Below are positions 37,393 through 46,581 of a stretch of 64,000 nucleotides of DNA, one piece after another (position 1 is the first letter of the stretch; every line of letters starts with the position of its first letter). The notes beneath the pieces were generated by a model, which worked only from the letters and a program-made list of their open reading frames with translations, searched no databases and was not told the origin of the DNA. The translations under genes were made by a program, and so were the position numbers. The stretch is taken from positions 63,439-127,438 of the forward strand of contig NZ_LMNW01000004.1 in the NCBI RefSeq assembly GCF_001423125.1. The letters run 5' to 3'. This DNA comes from Duganella sp. Leaf126. GTDB taxonomy: Bacteria; Pseudomonadota; Gammaproteobacteria; Burkholderiales; Burkholderiaceae_D.

Positions 37393-37809
37393 TCAGCCGT
37401 AGGCGCCGCCAGTGTATAGCAGATCAAAAAAGCGTGAAATTGTGGCAATCAGGCTGGCGGCGCCGACCATCATGGTGGCCACCAGCACGAGGGCGATCGG
37501 CCAGCGCGTGTTGGACTGCCTGCCCGAATGCGGGTTGAAGCGCGCATCCCATTGTTGGTCCGGCATCAGGCCCAGCACCAGCGCTTCGAGAAAGCCGGCC
37601 AGGCCCGACAGCATCAGCGGCAGCAGCTTGTAAAAGCCGTCGGCGTGCGGCGCCAGCGCGGTCACCAGCCAGGCGGCGGGCAGGGCGGCCAGGTGCAGCC
37701 ACAACCACGGGTCGCGCCAGCCGCGCAGGTACAGGCGTTGCGCGCCGAGACCGCCGAACAGGAAGGCGAGCAGAGCGGCGATGGTCTTGTTTTTGTGGCG
37801 AGCAGTCAT
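37393..37809 (-). CDS. TM2 domain-containing membrane protein
   Basis: This 138-residue membrane protein has the TM2 (PF05154) pattern: a basic start ([33 protein letters not shown]), two hydrophobic segments, then two more C-terminal ones ([23 protein letters not shown]). Family members are small membrane proteins of unknown function. ATG 37809 is preferred over ATG 37821 because TM2 proteins usually start near the basic motif; neither has a strong ribosome site. The nearby gly-zipper gene, 23 bp downstream, is probably co-transcribed. It is divergent from the rpsP operon. Confidence 0.82.
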   Translation of the reverse strand: MTARHKNKTIAALLAFLFGGLGAQRLYLRGWRDPWLWLHLAALPAAWLVTALAPHADGFYKLLPLMLSGLAGFLEALVLGLMPDQQWDARFNPHSGRQSNTRWPIALVLVATMMVGAASLIATISRFFDLLYTGGAYG

Positions 37810-37977
37810 CGAAGGCGGCAAAAAAGTCCGGGGAGGCCCAGTATCGGCGATAATGTCGTCCCCGGCCTACTTTTTTGGCAAGAATCCAGGCAACTTTCCT
37901 ACGCAGGTATTGCTCCGTTGGCCGGAACGGGGGATAATCTTCGATTACCCCAATCTGCCCGATTATTTCATTAACGC

Positions 37978-38007
37978 TTGCTGCTTTGCGGTCAGGCGCG
38001 CTATAAT
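37978..38007 (+). promoter_or_regulatory. promoter of the rpsP operon
   Basis: TTGCTG (37978-37983) and TATAAT (38002-38007) are separated by 18 bp, close to a consensus sigma70 promoter. The downstream leader to the rpsP ATG is about 34 nt from the expected start site. Confidence 0.75.
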
Positions 38008-38047
38008 TTGCGGCTTTTTCCGTCCTAGCACACTTTTTGGAAATATT

Positions 38048-38293
38048 ATGGTCGTTATTCGTTTAGCTCGTGGAGGCGCCAAGAAGCGTCCGTTCTTCAA
38101 CATCGTTGCAACCGATTCGCGCAATCGTCGCGATGGCCGTTTCATCGAACGCATCGGTTTCTACAACCCGATGGCGCAAGGCGGCGAAGTGCCACTGCGC
38201 ATCACTGCTGACCGTCTGGCTCACTGGCAATCGGTCGGCGCACAACTGTCGCCAACCGTGGCACGCCTGGTTGCTTCGAACAAAGCAGCTTAA
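38048..38293 (+). CDS. rpsP: 30S ribosomal protein S16
   Basis: S16 is an 81-residue protein of the small subunit, needed for 30S assembly. The sequence is full-length and canonical: [67 protein letters not shown]. The earlier ATG at 37781 is in a non-conserved extension. It is the first gene of the rpsP-rimM-trmD-rplS operon, behind a good promoter. Confidence 0.98.
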   Translation: MVVIRLARGGAKKRPFFNIVATDSRNRRDGRFIERIGFYNPMAQGGEVPLRITADRLAHWQSVGAQLSPTVARLVASNKAA

Positions 38294-38307
38294 TTCAGGT
38301 TGCTGGT

Positions 38308-38868
38308 TTGACCGATAAGCAAGCATCCGGGGTGCAAGTCCCCGACGATCTGGCACAGGTAGGCTTTGTCTTCGGTGCTTACGGCGTCGCTGGCTGGGTG
38401 AGGATACGTCCTTTCTCGGAAGATGCGGATGCGCTGCTCTCGGTAAAAACCTGGTGGATCGACAAGCCCACCCTGCACGATGTCGATGTCAGGCAGTGCA
38501 AGCTGCATGGCGGCGACGTGGTCGCACAGCTGGTTGGCGTCACTGACCGGAATGTCGCAGAAGCGCTCAAGGGCGCCGCTGTTTCCATTCCGCGCAGCCG
38601 CTTCCCGGTATTGTCGGAAGACGAGTTTTACTGGGCCGAGCTGATCGGTCTGGAAGTGGAAAACCTGCAAGGCGAAGCGCTCGGCACGGTCACTGACATG
38701 ATGAGCAACGGTCCGCAGTCGATCTTGCGCATCCAGCCAGCAGAATCTGCCGAAGCAGCACCCGACGACACGGCGCCCGAGCGCCTGATACCGTTTGTCG
38801 ACGCGTTCATCATCAAGGTGGACAAGGCGGCGAAAAAGATCACTGTCGATTGGGGTCTTGATTACTAG
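38308..38868 (+). CDS. rimM: 16S rRNA processing protein RimM
   Basis: RimM binds the 30S 3' domain and S19 and aids 30S maturation. The 186-residue length is typical. The N-terminal RimM domain contains [29 protein letters not shown], and the PRC-barrel domain contains [39 protein letters not shown]. The end is [25 protein letters not shown]. Translation starts at TTG 38308, 14 bp after rpsP, as no ATG or GTG fits better. Confidence 0.96.
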   Translation: MTDKQASGVQVPDDLAQVGFVFGAYGVAGWVRIRPFSEDADALLSVKTWWIDKPTLHDVDVRQCKLHGGDVVAQLVGVTDRNVAEALKGAAVSIPRSRFPVLSEDEFYWAELIGLEVENLQGEALGTVTDMMSNGPQSILRIQPAESAEAAPDDTAPERLIPFVDAFIIKVDKAAKKITVDWGLDY

Positions 38869-38890
38869 TGAACACAGAGGGCGGCCCGCC

Positions 38891-39649
38891 ATGCAATTCG
38901 ATGTCGTGACCCTGTTCCCCGAAATGTTCGCCGCACTGACGCAGTCGGGTGTCACCCGGCGCGCGTTCGAACAGAATAAATGTGGCTTGTCGTTGTGGAA
39001 TCCGCGTGACTTCACGACCGACAATCACCGCACCGTGGATGACCGCCCCTACGGCGGCGGCCCCGGCATGGTGATGCTGGCCAAACCCCTGGAAGCGACG
39101 ATCAACGCAGCGAAAGCGCGGCAGCAGCAAGCCGGCCTGCCGGCGCCGCGCGTGGTGTTCATGTCGCCCCAGGGCAAGCAGTTAACGCACGAGCGCGTGG
39201 TGCAGCTGCAGCAGGAACCCGGCCTGGTGATCCTGTGCGGCCGCTACGAGGCGGTCGATCAGCGCCTGCTCGACCGCTGCATCGACGAAGAAATCAGCCT
39301 CGGCGATTTCGTTCTGTCGGGCGGCGAGCTGCCGGCGATGGCCCTGATGGATGCCGTGATCCGCCTGATTCCGGGCGTGTTGAACACGGACGCCTCGGCG
39401 GTCGAAGACAGTTTCGTCAACGGCCTGCTCGACTCGCCGCACTACACGCGGCCCGAGACGTACGAAGGCGTGGGCGTGCCGCCGGTGCTGATGGGCGGCA
39501 ACCATGCCGAGATCGGCAAGTGGCGCCGCCAGCGCATGCTGGAAGCGACCGCGCGCAAGCGGCCGGACCTGCTGGTCAAGGCGCGGGCGGCAGGGCAGCT
39601 GAGCAAGATCGATGAAAAGTTTTTGGCAGGTTTAGCAAAACCTGTGTAG
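38891..39649 (+). CDS. trmD: tRNA (guanine37-N1)-methyltransferase
   Basis: TrmD methylates G37 of tRNA using SAM. It is 252 residues long. Knotted SPOUT motifs are [56 protein letters not shown] at the N-terminus and [52 protein letters not shown]. The C-terminal domain has [38 protein letters not shown] 38891 is used, with AGAGGG upstream. Confidence 0.98.
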   Translation: MQFDVVTLFPEMFAALTQSGVTRRAFEQNKCGLSLWNPRDFTTDNHRTVDDRPYGGGPGMVMLAKPLEATINAAKARQQQAGLPAPRVVFMSPQGKQLTHERVVQLQQEPGLVILCGRYEAVDQRLLDRCIDEEISLGDFVLSGGELPAMALMDAVIRLIPGVLNTDASAVEDSFVNGLLDSPHYTRPETYEGVGVPPVLMGGNHAEIGKWRRQRMLEATARKRPDLLVKARAAGQLSKIDEKFLAGLAKPV

Positions 39650-39755
39650 TTCCCCGGCAGGTTCGCCTGTCGATTGATCGCAGTACCACCATCCTCTACC
39701 GGGCATCGGGTGTTTCCCACAGCGCGCCGGCACGATGGCTTTTGGAGTTATAAAA

Positions 39756-40145
39756 ATGAACGTGATTCAACAACTCGAGCAAGAAGAAATCGCTCGCCTG
39801 GGCAAGAACATTCCTGATTTTGCCCCTGGCGATACCGTGGTCGTGAACGTTAACGTCGTCGAAGGCACCCGCAAGCGCGCCCAGGCATACGAAGGCGTCG
39901 TGATCTCCCGTCGCAACCGTGGCCTGAACTCGAACTTCATCGTTCGCAAGATCTCGTCCGGCGAAGGCGTCGAGCGTACCTTCCAGCTGTACTCCCCGCT
40001 GATCGCTTCGATCGAAGTGAAACGCCGCGGTGACGTACGTCGCGCTAAACTGTACTACCTGCGTGATCGTTCCGGTAAATCGGCACGTATCAAGGAAAAA
40101 CTGCCAAACCGTCGCCCAGCGGCGAAAAAAGCAGTCGCCGCTTAA
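39756..40145 (+). CDS. rplS: 50S ribosomal protein L19
   Basis: This 129-residue L19 sits at the 30S-50S interface. The sequence is canonical: [82 protein letters not shown]. The C-terminal tail [21 protein letters not shown] is slightly extended and basic, common in betaproteobacteria. ATG 39756 is used rather than 39735. It ends the rpsP operon, followed by a good terminator. Confidence 0.98.
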   Translation: MNVIQQLEQEEIARLGKNIPDFAPGDTVVVNVNVVEGTRKRAQAYEGVVISRRNRGLNSNFIVRKISSGEGVERTFQLYSPLIASIEVKRRGDVRRAKLYYLRDRSGKSARIKEKLPNRRPAAKKAVAA

Positions 40146-40166
40146 TTGTAGCGATTGGGTTTGGAG

Positions 40167-40199
40167 AGAGGGGCGCCGTATCGGTGCCCCTCTTTTTTT
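40167..40199 (+). terminator. terminator of the rpsP operon
   Basis: An 11-bp stem (40167-40177 with 40183-40193) with one G-T wobble and a 5-nt loop is followed by a T run. The next gene's ribosome site (AAGGAG) begins immediately after the T run, so the two elements are adjacent. Confidence 0.88.
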
Positions 40200-40210
40200 A
40201 AGGAGCTCAC

Positions 40211-40879
40211 TTGGCAACGTTGTTATTCGATCCCCGCACCCTGCCGATCGACGCCATCGCCGGCGAGCCCGGTCTGGCGCTCGAACGGCTGCACCCGGAC
40301 TGGCTGCGCCAGCGCTTTGCCGAGCAGCCGCAATGGTCGCCCGAAGCGGCTGAAACCAGTTATGCGCTGCGCGCGGACGGCTCGCCCGCCACGGCCGCCT
40401 CGGTCCTGATCGCGCTGGTCAGGCGCGCCGAGGGCCTGAGCCTGGTGCTCACCCAGCGCAATGCCGACCTGACCGACCATCCGGGCCAGATCAGTTTTCC
40501 CGGCGGGCGCGCCGAAGCGTACGACGCCAGTCCGGTGGACACCGCGCTGCGCGAGGCGGAAGAGGAAATCGGTCTCGATCGCACCCACGTCGAAGTGCTC
40601 GGCACCTTGCCCGATTACTACACCGGCACCGGCTACCGCGTGACGCCGGTGGTGGCGCTGGTCACGCCGCCGTTGTCGCTGCAGGCCGATCCCGGCGAAG
40701 TCGAAGAGATTTTCGAAGTGCCGCTGGCCTTTCTGATGGATGGTCTGAACCACCAGCGCCTGTCGGTCGAACTGCCGTCGGGGCGGCGCAGCTTTTATGC
40801 GATGCCGTACGGGACCTATTACATCTGGGGCGCGACCGCCGGCATGCTGCGTAACTTGTTCCATTTCCTGCGCGCCTAA
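40211..40879 (+). CDS. CoA pyrophosphatase (NUDIX, NudL-like)
   Basis: This 222-residue NUDIX hydrolase is predicted to cleave CoA to phosphopantetheine and 3',5'-ADP. The Nudix box reads GGRAEAYDASPVDTALREAEEEIGL. The preceding LTDHPGQISFPG (UPF0035 motif) marks the CoA-specific subgroup, and YYTGTGYRVTPVVALV follows. TTG 40211 is the start, given AAGGAG nearby and no ATG. The rpsP operon terminator lies just ahead, yet spacing suggests possible read-through. It is conserved next to rplS in Oxalobacteraceae. Confidence 0.9.
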   Translation: MATLLFDPRTLPIDAIAGEPGLALERLHPDWLRQRFAEQPQWSPEAAETSYALRADGSPATAASVLIALVRRAEGLSLVLTQRNADLTDHPGQISFPGGRAEAYDASPVDTALREAEEEIGLDRTHVEVLGTLPDYYTGTGYRVTPVVALVTPPLSLQADPGEVEEIFEVPLAFLMDGLNHQRLSVELPSGRRSFYAMPYGTYYIWGATAGMLRNLFHFLRA

Positions 40880-40962
40880 TAATTTGATTCCGTTACACGT
40901 CTAGGTTATCGTAACGGGCAACGAGGTATGGCTGGACGAAGTACCGAACCAAAGGATCATCG

Positions 40963-41928
40963 ATGACATTTCTTTCCATTCTGTGCGCGCTGCTGATCGA
41001 GCAAATGAAACCGCTGCGGGCGGATAATTTTATTTACGCGGAGATCAAGGCCCTGGCGTTGCGGATGGAGACCTGGTTCAATGCCGGGCAGGCGACGCAC
41101 GGGCGCATCGGCTGGTTCCTGATGATGGCCGTGCTGCTGGTGCCGGTGGCCCTGATCTCGTGGCTGCTGCACTACTACGACTGGTTCCTGGCATCGTTCG
41201 CGTGGAATGTGCTGATCGTGTACCTGACGCTGGGCTTTCGCCATTACAGCCATTACTTCACCTCGATCCAGCTGGCCCTGAACGCCGGCGACGATACCGC
41301 CGCCCGCGCACTGCTGGCCGAATGGACGCGCCAGGACACCATCGGCATGGACGCCAACGAGATCTCGCGCGTGGCCGTGGAAAAGGCGCTGATCACCACC
41401 CACCGCAACGTGTTCGGCGTGTTCTTCTGGTTCCTGATCCTGGGGCCGGTGGGCGCCATCCTGTACCGCGTGTCGGAATACGTGGCGCGCGCCTGGAACG
41501 AACCGGAGCACATGCGCAACGAGGCGTTCGGCCTGTTTGCCGGCCGCGCCTATTACTGGATCGACTGGCTGCCAGTGCGCCTGACGGCCGTGGCGTTTGC
41601 CGTGGTCGGCAACTTCGAGGATGCGATCTACGCCTGGCGTAATTTCTCGCGCCGCTGGGCCGACGAGGCGATCGGCATCATCCTGTCCGCCGGCGGCGGC
41701 GCCATGGGCGTGCGCCTGGGCTCACCGGCCGAACACGCGATCCGCGTGACGCTGATCGATTCGGCCACGGTCGATATCTCCGACGTCGAAGCGGACACGC
41801 TGCCGGGCGACGAGCCGACCGTGCGCGCGCTGCAAAGCACGGTCGGCCTGGTGTGGCGTGCGCTGCTGCTGTGGATGATGTTGCTGCTGCTGCTCTCGGG
41901 CGCGGTGTGGCTGGGCGCCGCCCCGTAG
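40963..41928 (+). CDS. CobD/CbiB-like integral membrane protein
   Basis: This 321-residue membrane protein has segments such as IGWFLMMAVLLVPVALISWLLH, NVFGVFFWFLILGPVGAILYRVSEYVARAWNE, YYWIDWLPVRLTAVAFAVVGNFEDAIYAWR and the C-terminal ALLLWMMLLLLLSGAVWLGA. The family is CobD/CbiB, the enzyme that attaches aminopropanol to cobyric acid, but members near rplS in betaproteobacteria may be paralogues. No other cobalamin synthesis gene is present. AAAGGATC precedes the ATG. A cobalamin-binding-like protein is at 9603 but not linked. Confidence 0.85.
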   Translation: MTFLSILCALLIEQMKPLRADNFIYAEIKALALRMETWFNAGQATHGRIGWFLMMAVLLVPVALISWLLHYYDWFLASFAWNVLIVYLTLGFRHYSHYFTSIQLALNAGDDTAARALLAEWTRQDTIGMDANEISRVAVEKALITTHRNVFGVFFWFLILGPVGAILYRVSEYVARAWNEPEHMRNEAFGLFAGRAYYWIDWLPVRLTAVAFAVVGNFEDAIYAWRNFSRRWADEAIGIILSAGGGAMGVRLGSPAEHAIRVTLIDSATVDISDVEADTLPGDEPTVRALQSTVGLVWRALLLWMMLLLLLSGAVWLGAAP

Positions 41929-42095
41929 CACGGTACAATAGCGTCTGCGTTTGGTGCGGCGTCGCAGAGTCCTGCACCATTATGCCGTTTTGAAATAAAA
42001 ATCCGCGTCAAATCAAGGGCTTAAGTATTCGGGTCTTCTATAAGATATAATACGTAGGTTCCTCATCCACACGTCTCATCGCAGAGCAGCCGCCC

Positions 42096-42431
42096 ATGGC
42101 AGAGTCAGTTCAAAAACCGGTCGAACAGCAGGATTCGTTCTTCATTCTTGGCCAAACCAGCAATGGCCGGGCGTTCCGTCCCAGCGACTGGGCCGAACGC
42201 CTGTGCGGTGTGATGGCGTGCTTCAAGCCCCCCGGCAGCGGCGGCGGACGCAATTCCCACCTGCAGTTTTCGCCGTACGTCACGCCCACCGTGGTCAACG
42301 GCGTCAAGTCGGTGGTGGTCAACGGCAAGCTGCGCGACCTCGAGCCGATGGCGTACCACTTCGTGCTGTCGTTCGCCAAGGACAACGACCTGCAGGTGGT
42401 CGATGCCTGTCTGCTTCCCGAGAAAAAATAA
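42096..42431 (+). CDS. DUF3579 domain-containing protein
   Basis: This 111-residue protein is of a betaproteobacterial family of unknown function (DUF3579, PF12112). The hallmark is FRPSDWAERLCGVMACF, followed by HLQFSPYVTPTVVNGVKSVVVNGKLRDLEPMAYHFVLSFAKDNDLQVVDACLL. A TATAAT at 42046-42051 is a plausible -10 element. It is probably cytoplasmic; no catalytic residues are evident. It is an independent gene ahead of the M16 peptidase. Confidence 0.92.
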   Translation: MAESVQKPVEQQDSFFILGQTSNGRAFRPSDWAERLCGVMACFKPPGSGGGRNSHLQFSPYVTPTVVNGVKSVVVNGKLRDLEPMAYHFVLSFAKDNDLQVVDACLLPEKK

Positions 42432-42526
42432 TTTAAGCGCTTCCTCAGTAAAAATGCGCCGTTGCGGCTAGCAGGGTGTGCGGGGCAGGGCGTATGCTGT
42501 GCGCTTCCGTATTCTCGCGAGACACC

Positions 42527-45268
42527 ATGAATGCCAGCCGTCTGAAACACCTTGCCGCCGCCAGCATGCTGCTGTGCGGCTTTTCGTTTGTCGCCGCCGG
42601 CAGCGCCTGGGCCGCCACCGCTTCCAGTACCGCGCTGCCGGCCGGCGTGGTCCAGGGGCCGGCCGTCGAAGGCATCACCGAGTACCGCCTGCCCAATGGC
42701 TTGAAGGTGCTGCTGTTCCCCGACGCCTCGAAGCCCACGGTCACCGTCAATGTCACCTATCTGGTCGGCTCGCGCCACGAAAACTACGGCGAAACCGGCA
42801 TGGCCCACCTGCTCGAACACATGATGTTCAAGGGCTCGCCGAAGAACCGCAGCATTCCGCAGCAATTCGCCAGCCGCGGCATGGACTTCAACGGCACCAC
42901 GTCGTACGACCGCACCAACTACTACGAAGTCTTCCCTGCCGGCGCCGACAACCTCAAGTGGGCGCTCGACATGGAAGCGGACCGCATGGTGCATTCCTAC
43001 GTCGCCCGCAAGGATCTCGATTCGGAGATGACGGTGGTGCGCAACGAGTACGAGAGCGGCGAGAACAGCCCGTTCTCGGTCATGATGAAGCGCATGCAGA
43101 GCGTGGCCTACGACTGGCACAGTTACGGGCGTTCGACTATCGGCAACCGTAGCGACATCGAGAACGTGCGCATCGAGAACCTGCAGGCGTTCTACCGCAC
43201 CTACTACCAGCCCGATAACGCCGTGCTGCTGGTGGCCGGCAAATTCGACCCGGCGCAAACGCTGGCGTGGATCAGCAAGTCGTTCGGCGCCATCCCGAAA
43301 CCGAAGCGCGTGCTGCCGCCGTTCTGGACCGTGGAGCCGCAGCAGGATGGCGAGCGCAGTTTCGTCGTGCGCCGCAAGGGCGACATGCAGATCGTCATGC
43401 TCGGCTATAAAATCCCGTCGGCCCTGCATCCCGATGCGGACGCCCTGTCCATCATGAGCGAGATCCTCGGCGACACGCCGTCGGGCCGCCTGCACAAGGC
43501 GCTGGTGGCGACCGGCAAGGCCAGCGAGGTGTTCGCGTTCGGCCAGACCGGCTATGCGCCGGGACTGGAAATCGTCGGCGCCATCGTCAAGGCGGGCGAG
43601 CCGATCGAACCGGTGCGCGCAGCACTGACCGAAGCGGTGGAAAGCTTTGCCGCCACCCCGCCGACGGCCGAGGAAATGGAACGCGTGCGCCGCAGCTACG
43701 CCAACAGCGTGGAAAAGTCGCTCAACGATCCGCAGCAGGTGGGCGTGGCGCTGTCGGAGGAGATCGCGCTGGGCGACTGGCGCCTGCTGTTCCAGACCCG
43801 CGACAAGCTGCCGCAGGTGACGGCCGAGCAGGTAAGCGCCGCTGCCGGCCGCTATCTGCGCCGCGACAACCGCGTGACCGGCACCTTCATCCCGGACGAC
43901 CAGCCGCAGCGCGCCGTGATCACGGCCGCGCCGCCGGTGGCCGAGGTGATGAAGGACTTCAAGGCCAGGCAGAGCGTGCTGACGTCCGAAGTGTTCGACC
44001 CGAGCCAGGACAATATCGACGCCCGTACCGAGATCAGGACCATCGGCGCCCTGAAAGTGGCGCTGCTGCCGAAGAAGAACCGCGGCCAGGCGGTGTCGGT
44101 GGATTTGCAGCTGCACTACGGCGACGAGAAAAACCTGTTCAACCAGCAGGTGGTGGCGGCGTTTGCCGACGCGATGCTGATGCGCGGCACCAGCCGGTAC
44201 ACGCGCGAACAGCTGGCCGATGCCTTTGAAAAACTGAAGATCTCGGGCGGCGTGTATGGTTTCGAGACCACCGGTCCCAACCTCGACGCCGCGCTGCGCC
44301 TGGTGGCGCACGTGCTGCGCGAGGCCAGCTTCCCGCAGGACGAATTCGAGCAGTTGCGCCAGCAGTGGCTGGTCGGGATCGAGTCGTCGCGCAACGAGCC
44401 GGAATCGCTGGCCCACAACGCCATCGACGAATATTTCGACACCCATCCGAAAGGCGACTTCCGCGCTGCCATGTCAGTCGATGAACAGCTGGCCGCCGTC
44501 AAGGCGCTCAGGCGCGACGACGTGGTCGCCTTCCACCGCGATTACTACGGCGCCAGCCACGGCGAGCTGGCCATCGTCGGCGACTTCGACAAGGCTGCCA
44601 TCAGCAAGACCATCGACGACAGCTTCACCGGCTGGCACAGCAAGGTCGCTTACGCGCCGCTCAAGGACACGCCGGTGGACAAGCCTGCCGTGCACCGCGT
44701 GATCGACGCGCCGGAAAAGGAAAACGGCATGCTGGCCGCGCGCCTGAACCTGGACCTCAATGTCAACGATCCGGCCTATCCGGCGCTCGATCTGGCCAAC
44801 TACATCTTCGGCGGCGGCAGCCTGAAGTCGCGCCTGATGGACCGCATCCGCCAGAAGGATGGCCTGTCCTACGGCGGCGGTACATCCGTGCACGCGGGCG
44901 ATATCGACCGCGCCGGCTACTTCACCATCGACGCCATCGCCGCGCCGCAGAACCTGAAAAAACTCGAGGCGGCCATCCGCGAGGAACTGGGCCGCGCGCT
45001 GCAGCAGGGCTTTACGGCGCAGGAACTGGCACAGGCCAAGTCGGGTTTGCTCCAGCAGCGGCTGCAGAACCGTTCGCAGGACAAGGTAGTGGCCGGCGGC
45101 TGGACGCGCAACCTGTACCTGAACCAGACCTTCGGCTGGAGCAAGGCCTACGAGGCCAGGCTGCAGGCGACCACGCTGGAACAGGTCAATGCGGCGTTCC
45201 GCAAGGCGGTCGATCCGGCCAAACTCACGGTGGTGGTGGTCGGGGACGAGAAGAAGGCGGGGAGGTAA
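42527..45268 (+). CDS. M16 family metallopeptidase, two-domain, exported
   Basis: This 913-residue periplasmic M16 (pitrilysin/insulinase) peptidase has a signal peptide ending SAWA (cleavage after residue 29). The zinc site HxxEH is HLLEH (His94 to His98), with the distal Glu expected in the following 70-80 residues (MTVVRNEYESGENSP). A second, non-catalytic M16 domain starts near residue 500 (KVALLPKKNRGQAVSVDLQLHYGDEKNL) and ends YGGGTSVHAGDIDRAGYFTIDAIAAPQNL. The length fits PqqL-like proteins. ATG 42527 is chosen as the signal peptide start. It is convergent with the MscS gene, 7 bp apart. Confidence 0.93.
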   Translation: MNASRLKHLAAASMLLCGFSFVAAGSAWAATASSTALPAGVVQGPAVEGITEYRLPNGLKVLLFPDASKPTVTVNVTYLVGSRHENYGETGMAHLLEHMMFKGSPKNRSIPQQFASRGMDFNGTTSYDRTNYYEVFPAGADNLKWALDMEADRMVHSYVARKDLDSEMTVVRNEYESGENSPFSVMMKRMQSVAYDWHSYGRSTIGNRSDIENVRIENLQAFYRTYYQPDNAVLLVAGKFDPAQTLAWISKSFGAIPKPKRVLPPFWTVEPQQDGERSFVVRRKGDMQIVMLGYKIPSALHPDADALSIMSEILGDTPSGRLHKALVATGKASEVFAFGQTGYAPGLEIVGAIVKAGEPIEPVRAALTEAVESFAATPPTAEEMERVRRSYANSVEKSLNDPQQVGVALSEEIALGDWRLLFQTRDKLPQVTAEQVSAAAGRYLRRDNRVTGTFIPDDQPQRAVITAAPPVAEVMKDFKARQSVLTSEVFDPSQDNIDARTEIRTIGALKVALLPKKNRGQAVSVDLQLHYGDEKNLFNQQVVAAFADAMLMRGTSRYTREQLADAFEKLKISGGVYGFETTGPNLDAALRLVAHVLREASFPQDEFEQLRQQWLVGIESSRNEPESLAHNAIDEYFDTHPKGDFRAAMSVDEQLAAVKALRRDDVVAFHRDYYGASHGELAIVGDFDKAAISKTIDDSFTGWHSKVAYAPLKDTPVDKPAVHRVIDAPEKENGMLAARLNLDLNVNDPAYPALDLANYIFGGGSLKSRLMDRIRQKDGLSYGGGTSVHAGDIDRAGYFTIDAIAAPQNLKKLEAAIREELGRALQQGFTAQELAQAKSGLLQQRLQNRSQDKVVAGGWTRNLYLNQTFGWSKAYEARLQATTLEQVNAAFRKAVDPAKLTVVVVGDEKKAGR

Positions 45269-45275
45269 GCGCTGC

Positions 45276-46400
45276 TTACGGTGGCGGGCTGTCCGCCACC
45301 GTTACCGGGCGCCTGCCCAGCGTCTCGTCCTGCGGCGCCGGCGAATCGAGCACAGGCCGCAGGCGCGGCAGCGAATCGGGGTAGTTGGCTGCGACGAAGG
45401 CGATCATCGCCTCGCGGATCTCGCAGCGCAGATCGAAGGCCGTGCCGGAATCGACCGCGCTCACCAGCAGGCGCAGCTGCATGCCTTTTTCGTTGGCGTC
45501 GGTAACGTGCAGCACGCACACACGCTTGTCCCAGCGCGTGGACGCGTGTGTGATGCGTTCGAATTCGGCCCGTACTTTTTCCACCGGCACGCTGAAGTCC
45601 AGCCACAGGAACACCGTGCCCAGGATGCTGGCCGAGGTGTGGGTCCAGTTCTCGAACGGGTTTTCGATAAACCACTGCAGCGGCACGATCATGCGCCGCT
45701 CGTCCCAGATGCGCACGACGACATAGGTGCCGGTGATGCGCTCGACGCGGCCCCACTCGCCCTTGACGATCAGGACGTCGTCGATGCGGATCGGCTGCGA
45801 AAAGGCGATCTGCAGGCCGGCGATGAAGTTGCCCAGCACCGGCTTGGCGGCGATACCGGCCACCAGGCCCGCCACGCCGGCCGAAGCGAGCAGGCTGGCG
45901 CCGAACTGGCGCGCACCGGGCAGCGTGAGCAGCATGAAGCCGATGCCCAGCAGGACGATGATGCCGTTGGCGCTGCGCGTGAGGACCGAGGTTTGCGTGA
46001 GCACGCGGCGCGCGCGCATATTGTCGAGCACATCGACCGGATTGAGGTCGGAAATGGTGCGGTTGATCGAATTGATGCAGGCAATCGCCAGCCAGGTCAG
46101 GCAGATGATCAGCAGCACGCTGACGATGCGCGAGAGCGACGTCAGAAACGGCGTGGTTTCCGGCGCGCCCGTCAGCACCAGGCGCAGCGCGAACAGCACG
46201 GCCGCGATCTGGCTGGGCCGGTACGCAAACTTGATGGCGTTGGTGGTGTAGGGACGGTGGCGCGCGATGCGCTTGAGCAGCTCGATGCCGGCGCGGTGCA
46301 GCACCAGCGCAATGGCCACGAAGATGACGGCGGTGATTGCCACCGCTGCTGCGGCGCGCCAGGGGCCCTGCTGCAAATCATTAAAATATTCTATTTCCAT
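45276..46400 (-). CDS. MscS family mechanosensitive ion channel
   Basis: This is a 374-residue small-conductance mechanosensitive channel. The first TM region is GPWRAAAAVAITAVIFVAIALVL, then IAAVLFALRLVLTG and SVLLIICLTWLAIACI. The pore helix TM3 is FGASLLASAGVAGLVAGIAAKPVLGNFIAGLQIAFSQPIRIDDVLIVKGEWGRVERI, followed by the beta domain (RMIVPLQWFIENPFENWT). The C-terminal soluble domain carries EIREAMIAFVAANYPDSLPRLRP. ATG 46400 is chosen, because the extra 14 residues upstream are not family-like. It is divergent from the trehalose operon. Confidence 0.94.
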   Translation of the reverse strand: MEIEYFNDLQQGPWRAAAAVAITAVIFVAIALVLHRAGIELLKRIARHRPYTTNAIKFAYRPSQIAAVLFALRLVLTGAPETTPFLTSLSRIVSVLLIICLTWLAIACINSINRTISDLNPVDVLDNMRARRVLTQTSVLTRSANGIIVLLGIGFMLLTLPGARQFGASLLASAGVAGLVAGIAAKPVLGNFIAGLQIAFSQPIRIDDVLIVKGEWGRVERITGTYVVVRIWDERRMIVPLQWFIENPFENWTHTSASILGTVFLWLDFSVPVEKVRAEFERITHASTRWDKRVCVLHVTDANEKGMQLRLLVSAVDSGTAFDLRCEIREAMIAFVAANYPDSLPRLRPVLDSPAPQDETLGRRPVTVADSPPP

Positions 46401-46581
46401 GAGCTGAGATTGTAGTGAATGGGGCCTTATTGCGTCGCACAATTCCCCTTATGCGTGCGCTAACGAACAAATGCATTCCCGTCAATAATGAAACAATAGG
46501 CGGGCTGAGGTCGATTGTACGCATCCATCCGAAGATGTCGCGATTCGCTGCCACTCTGCAATCTCCTGAGAGGAATTCTTC

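Noticed and set aside
42110..44446. 778-residue minus-strand ORF
   Set aside because: It is antisense to DUF3579 and the M16 peptidase; His/Arg/Gly-rich composition indicates a shadow.
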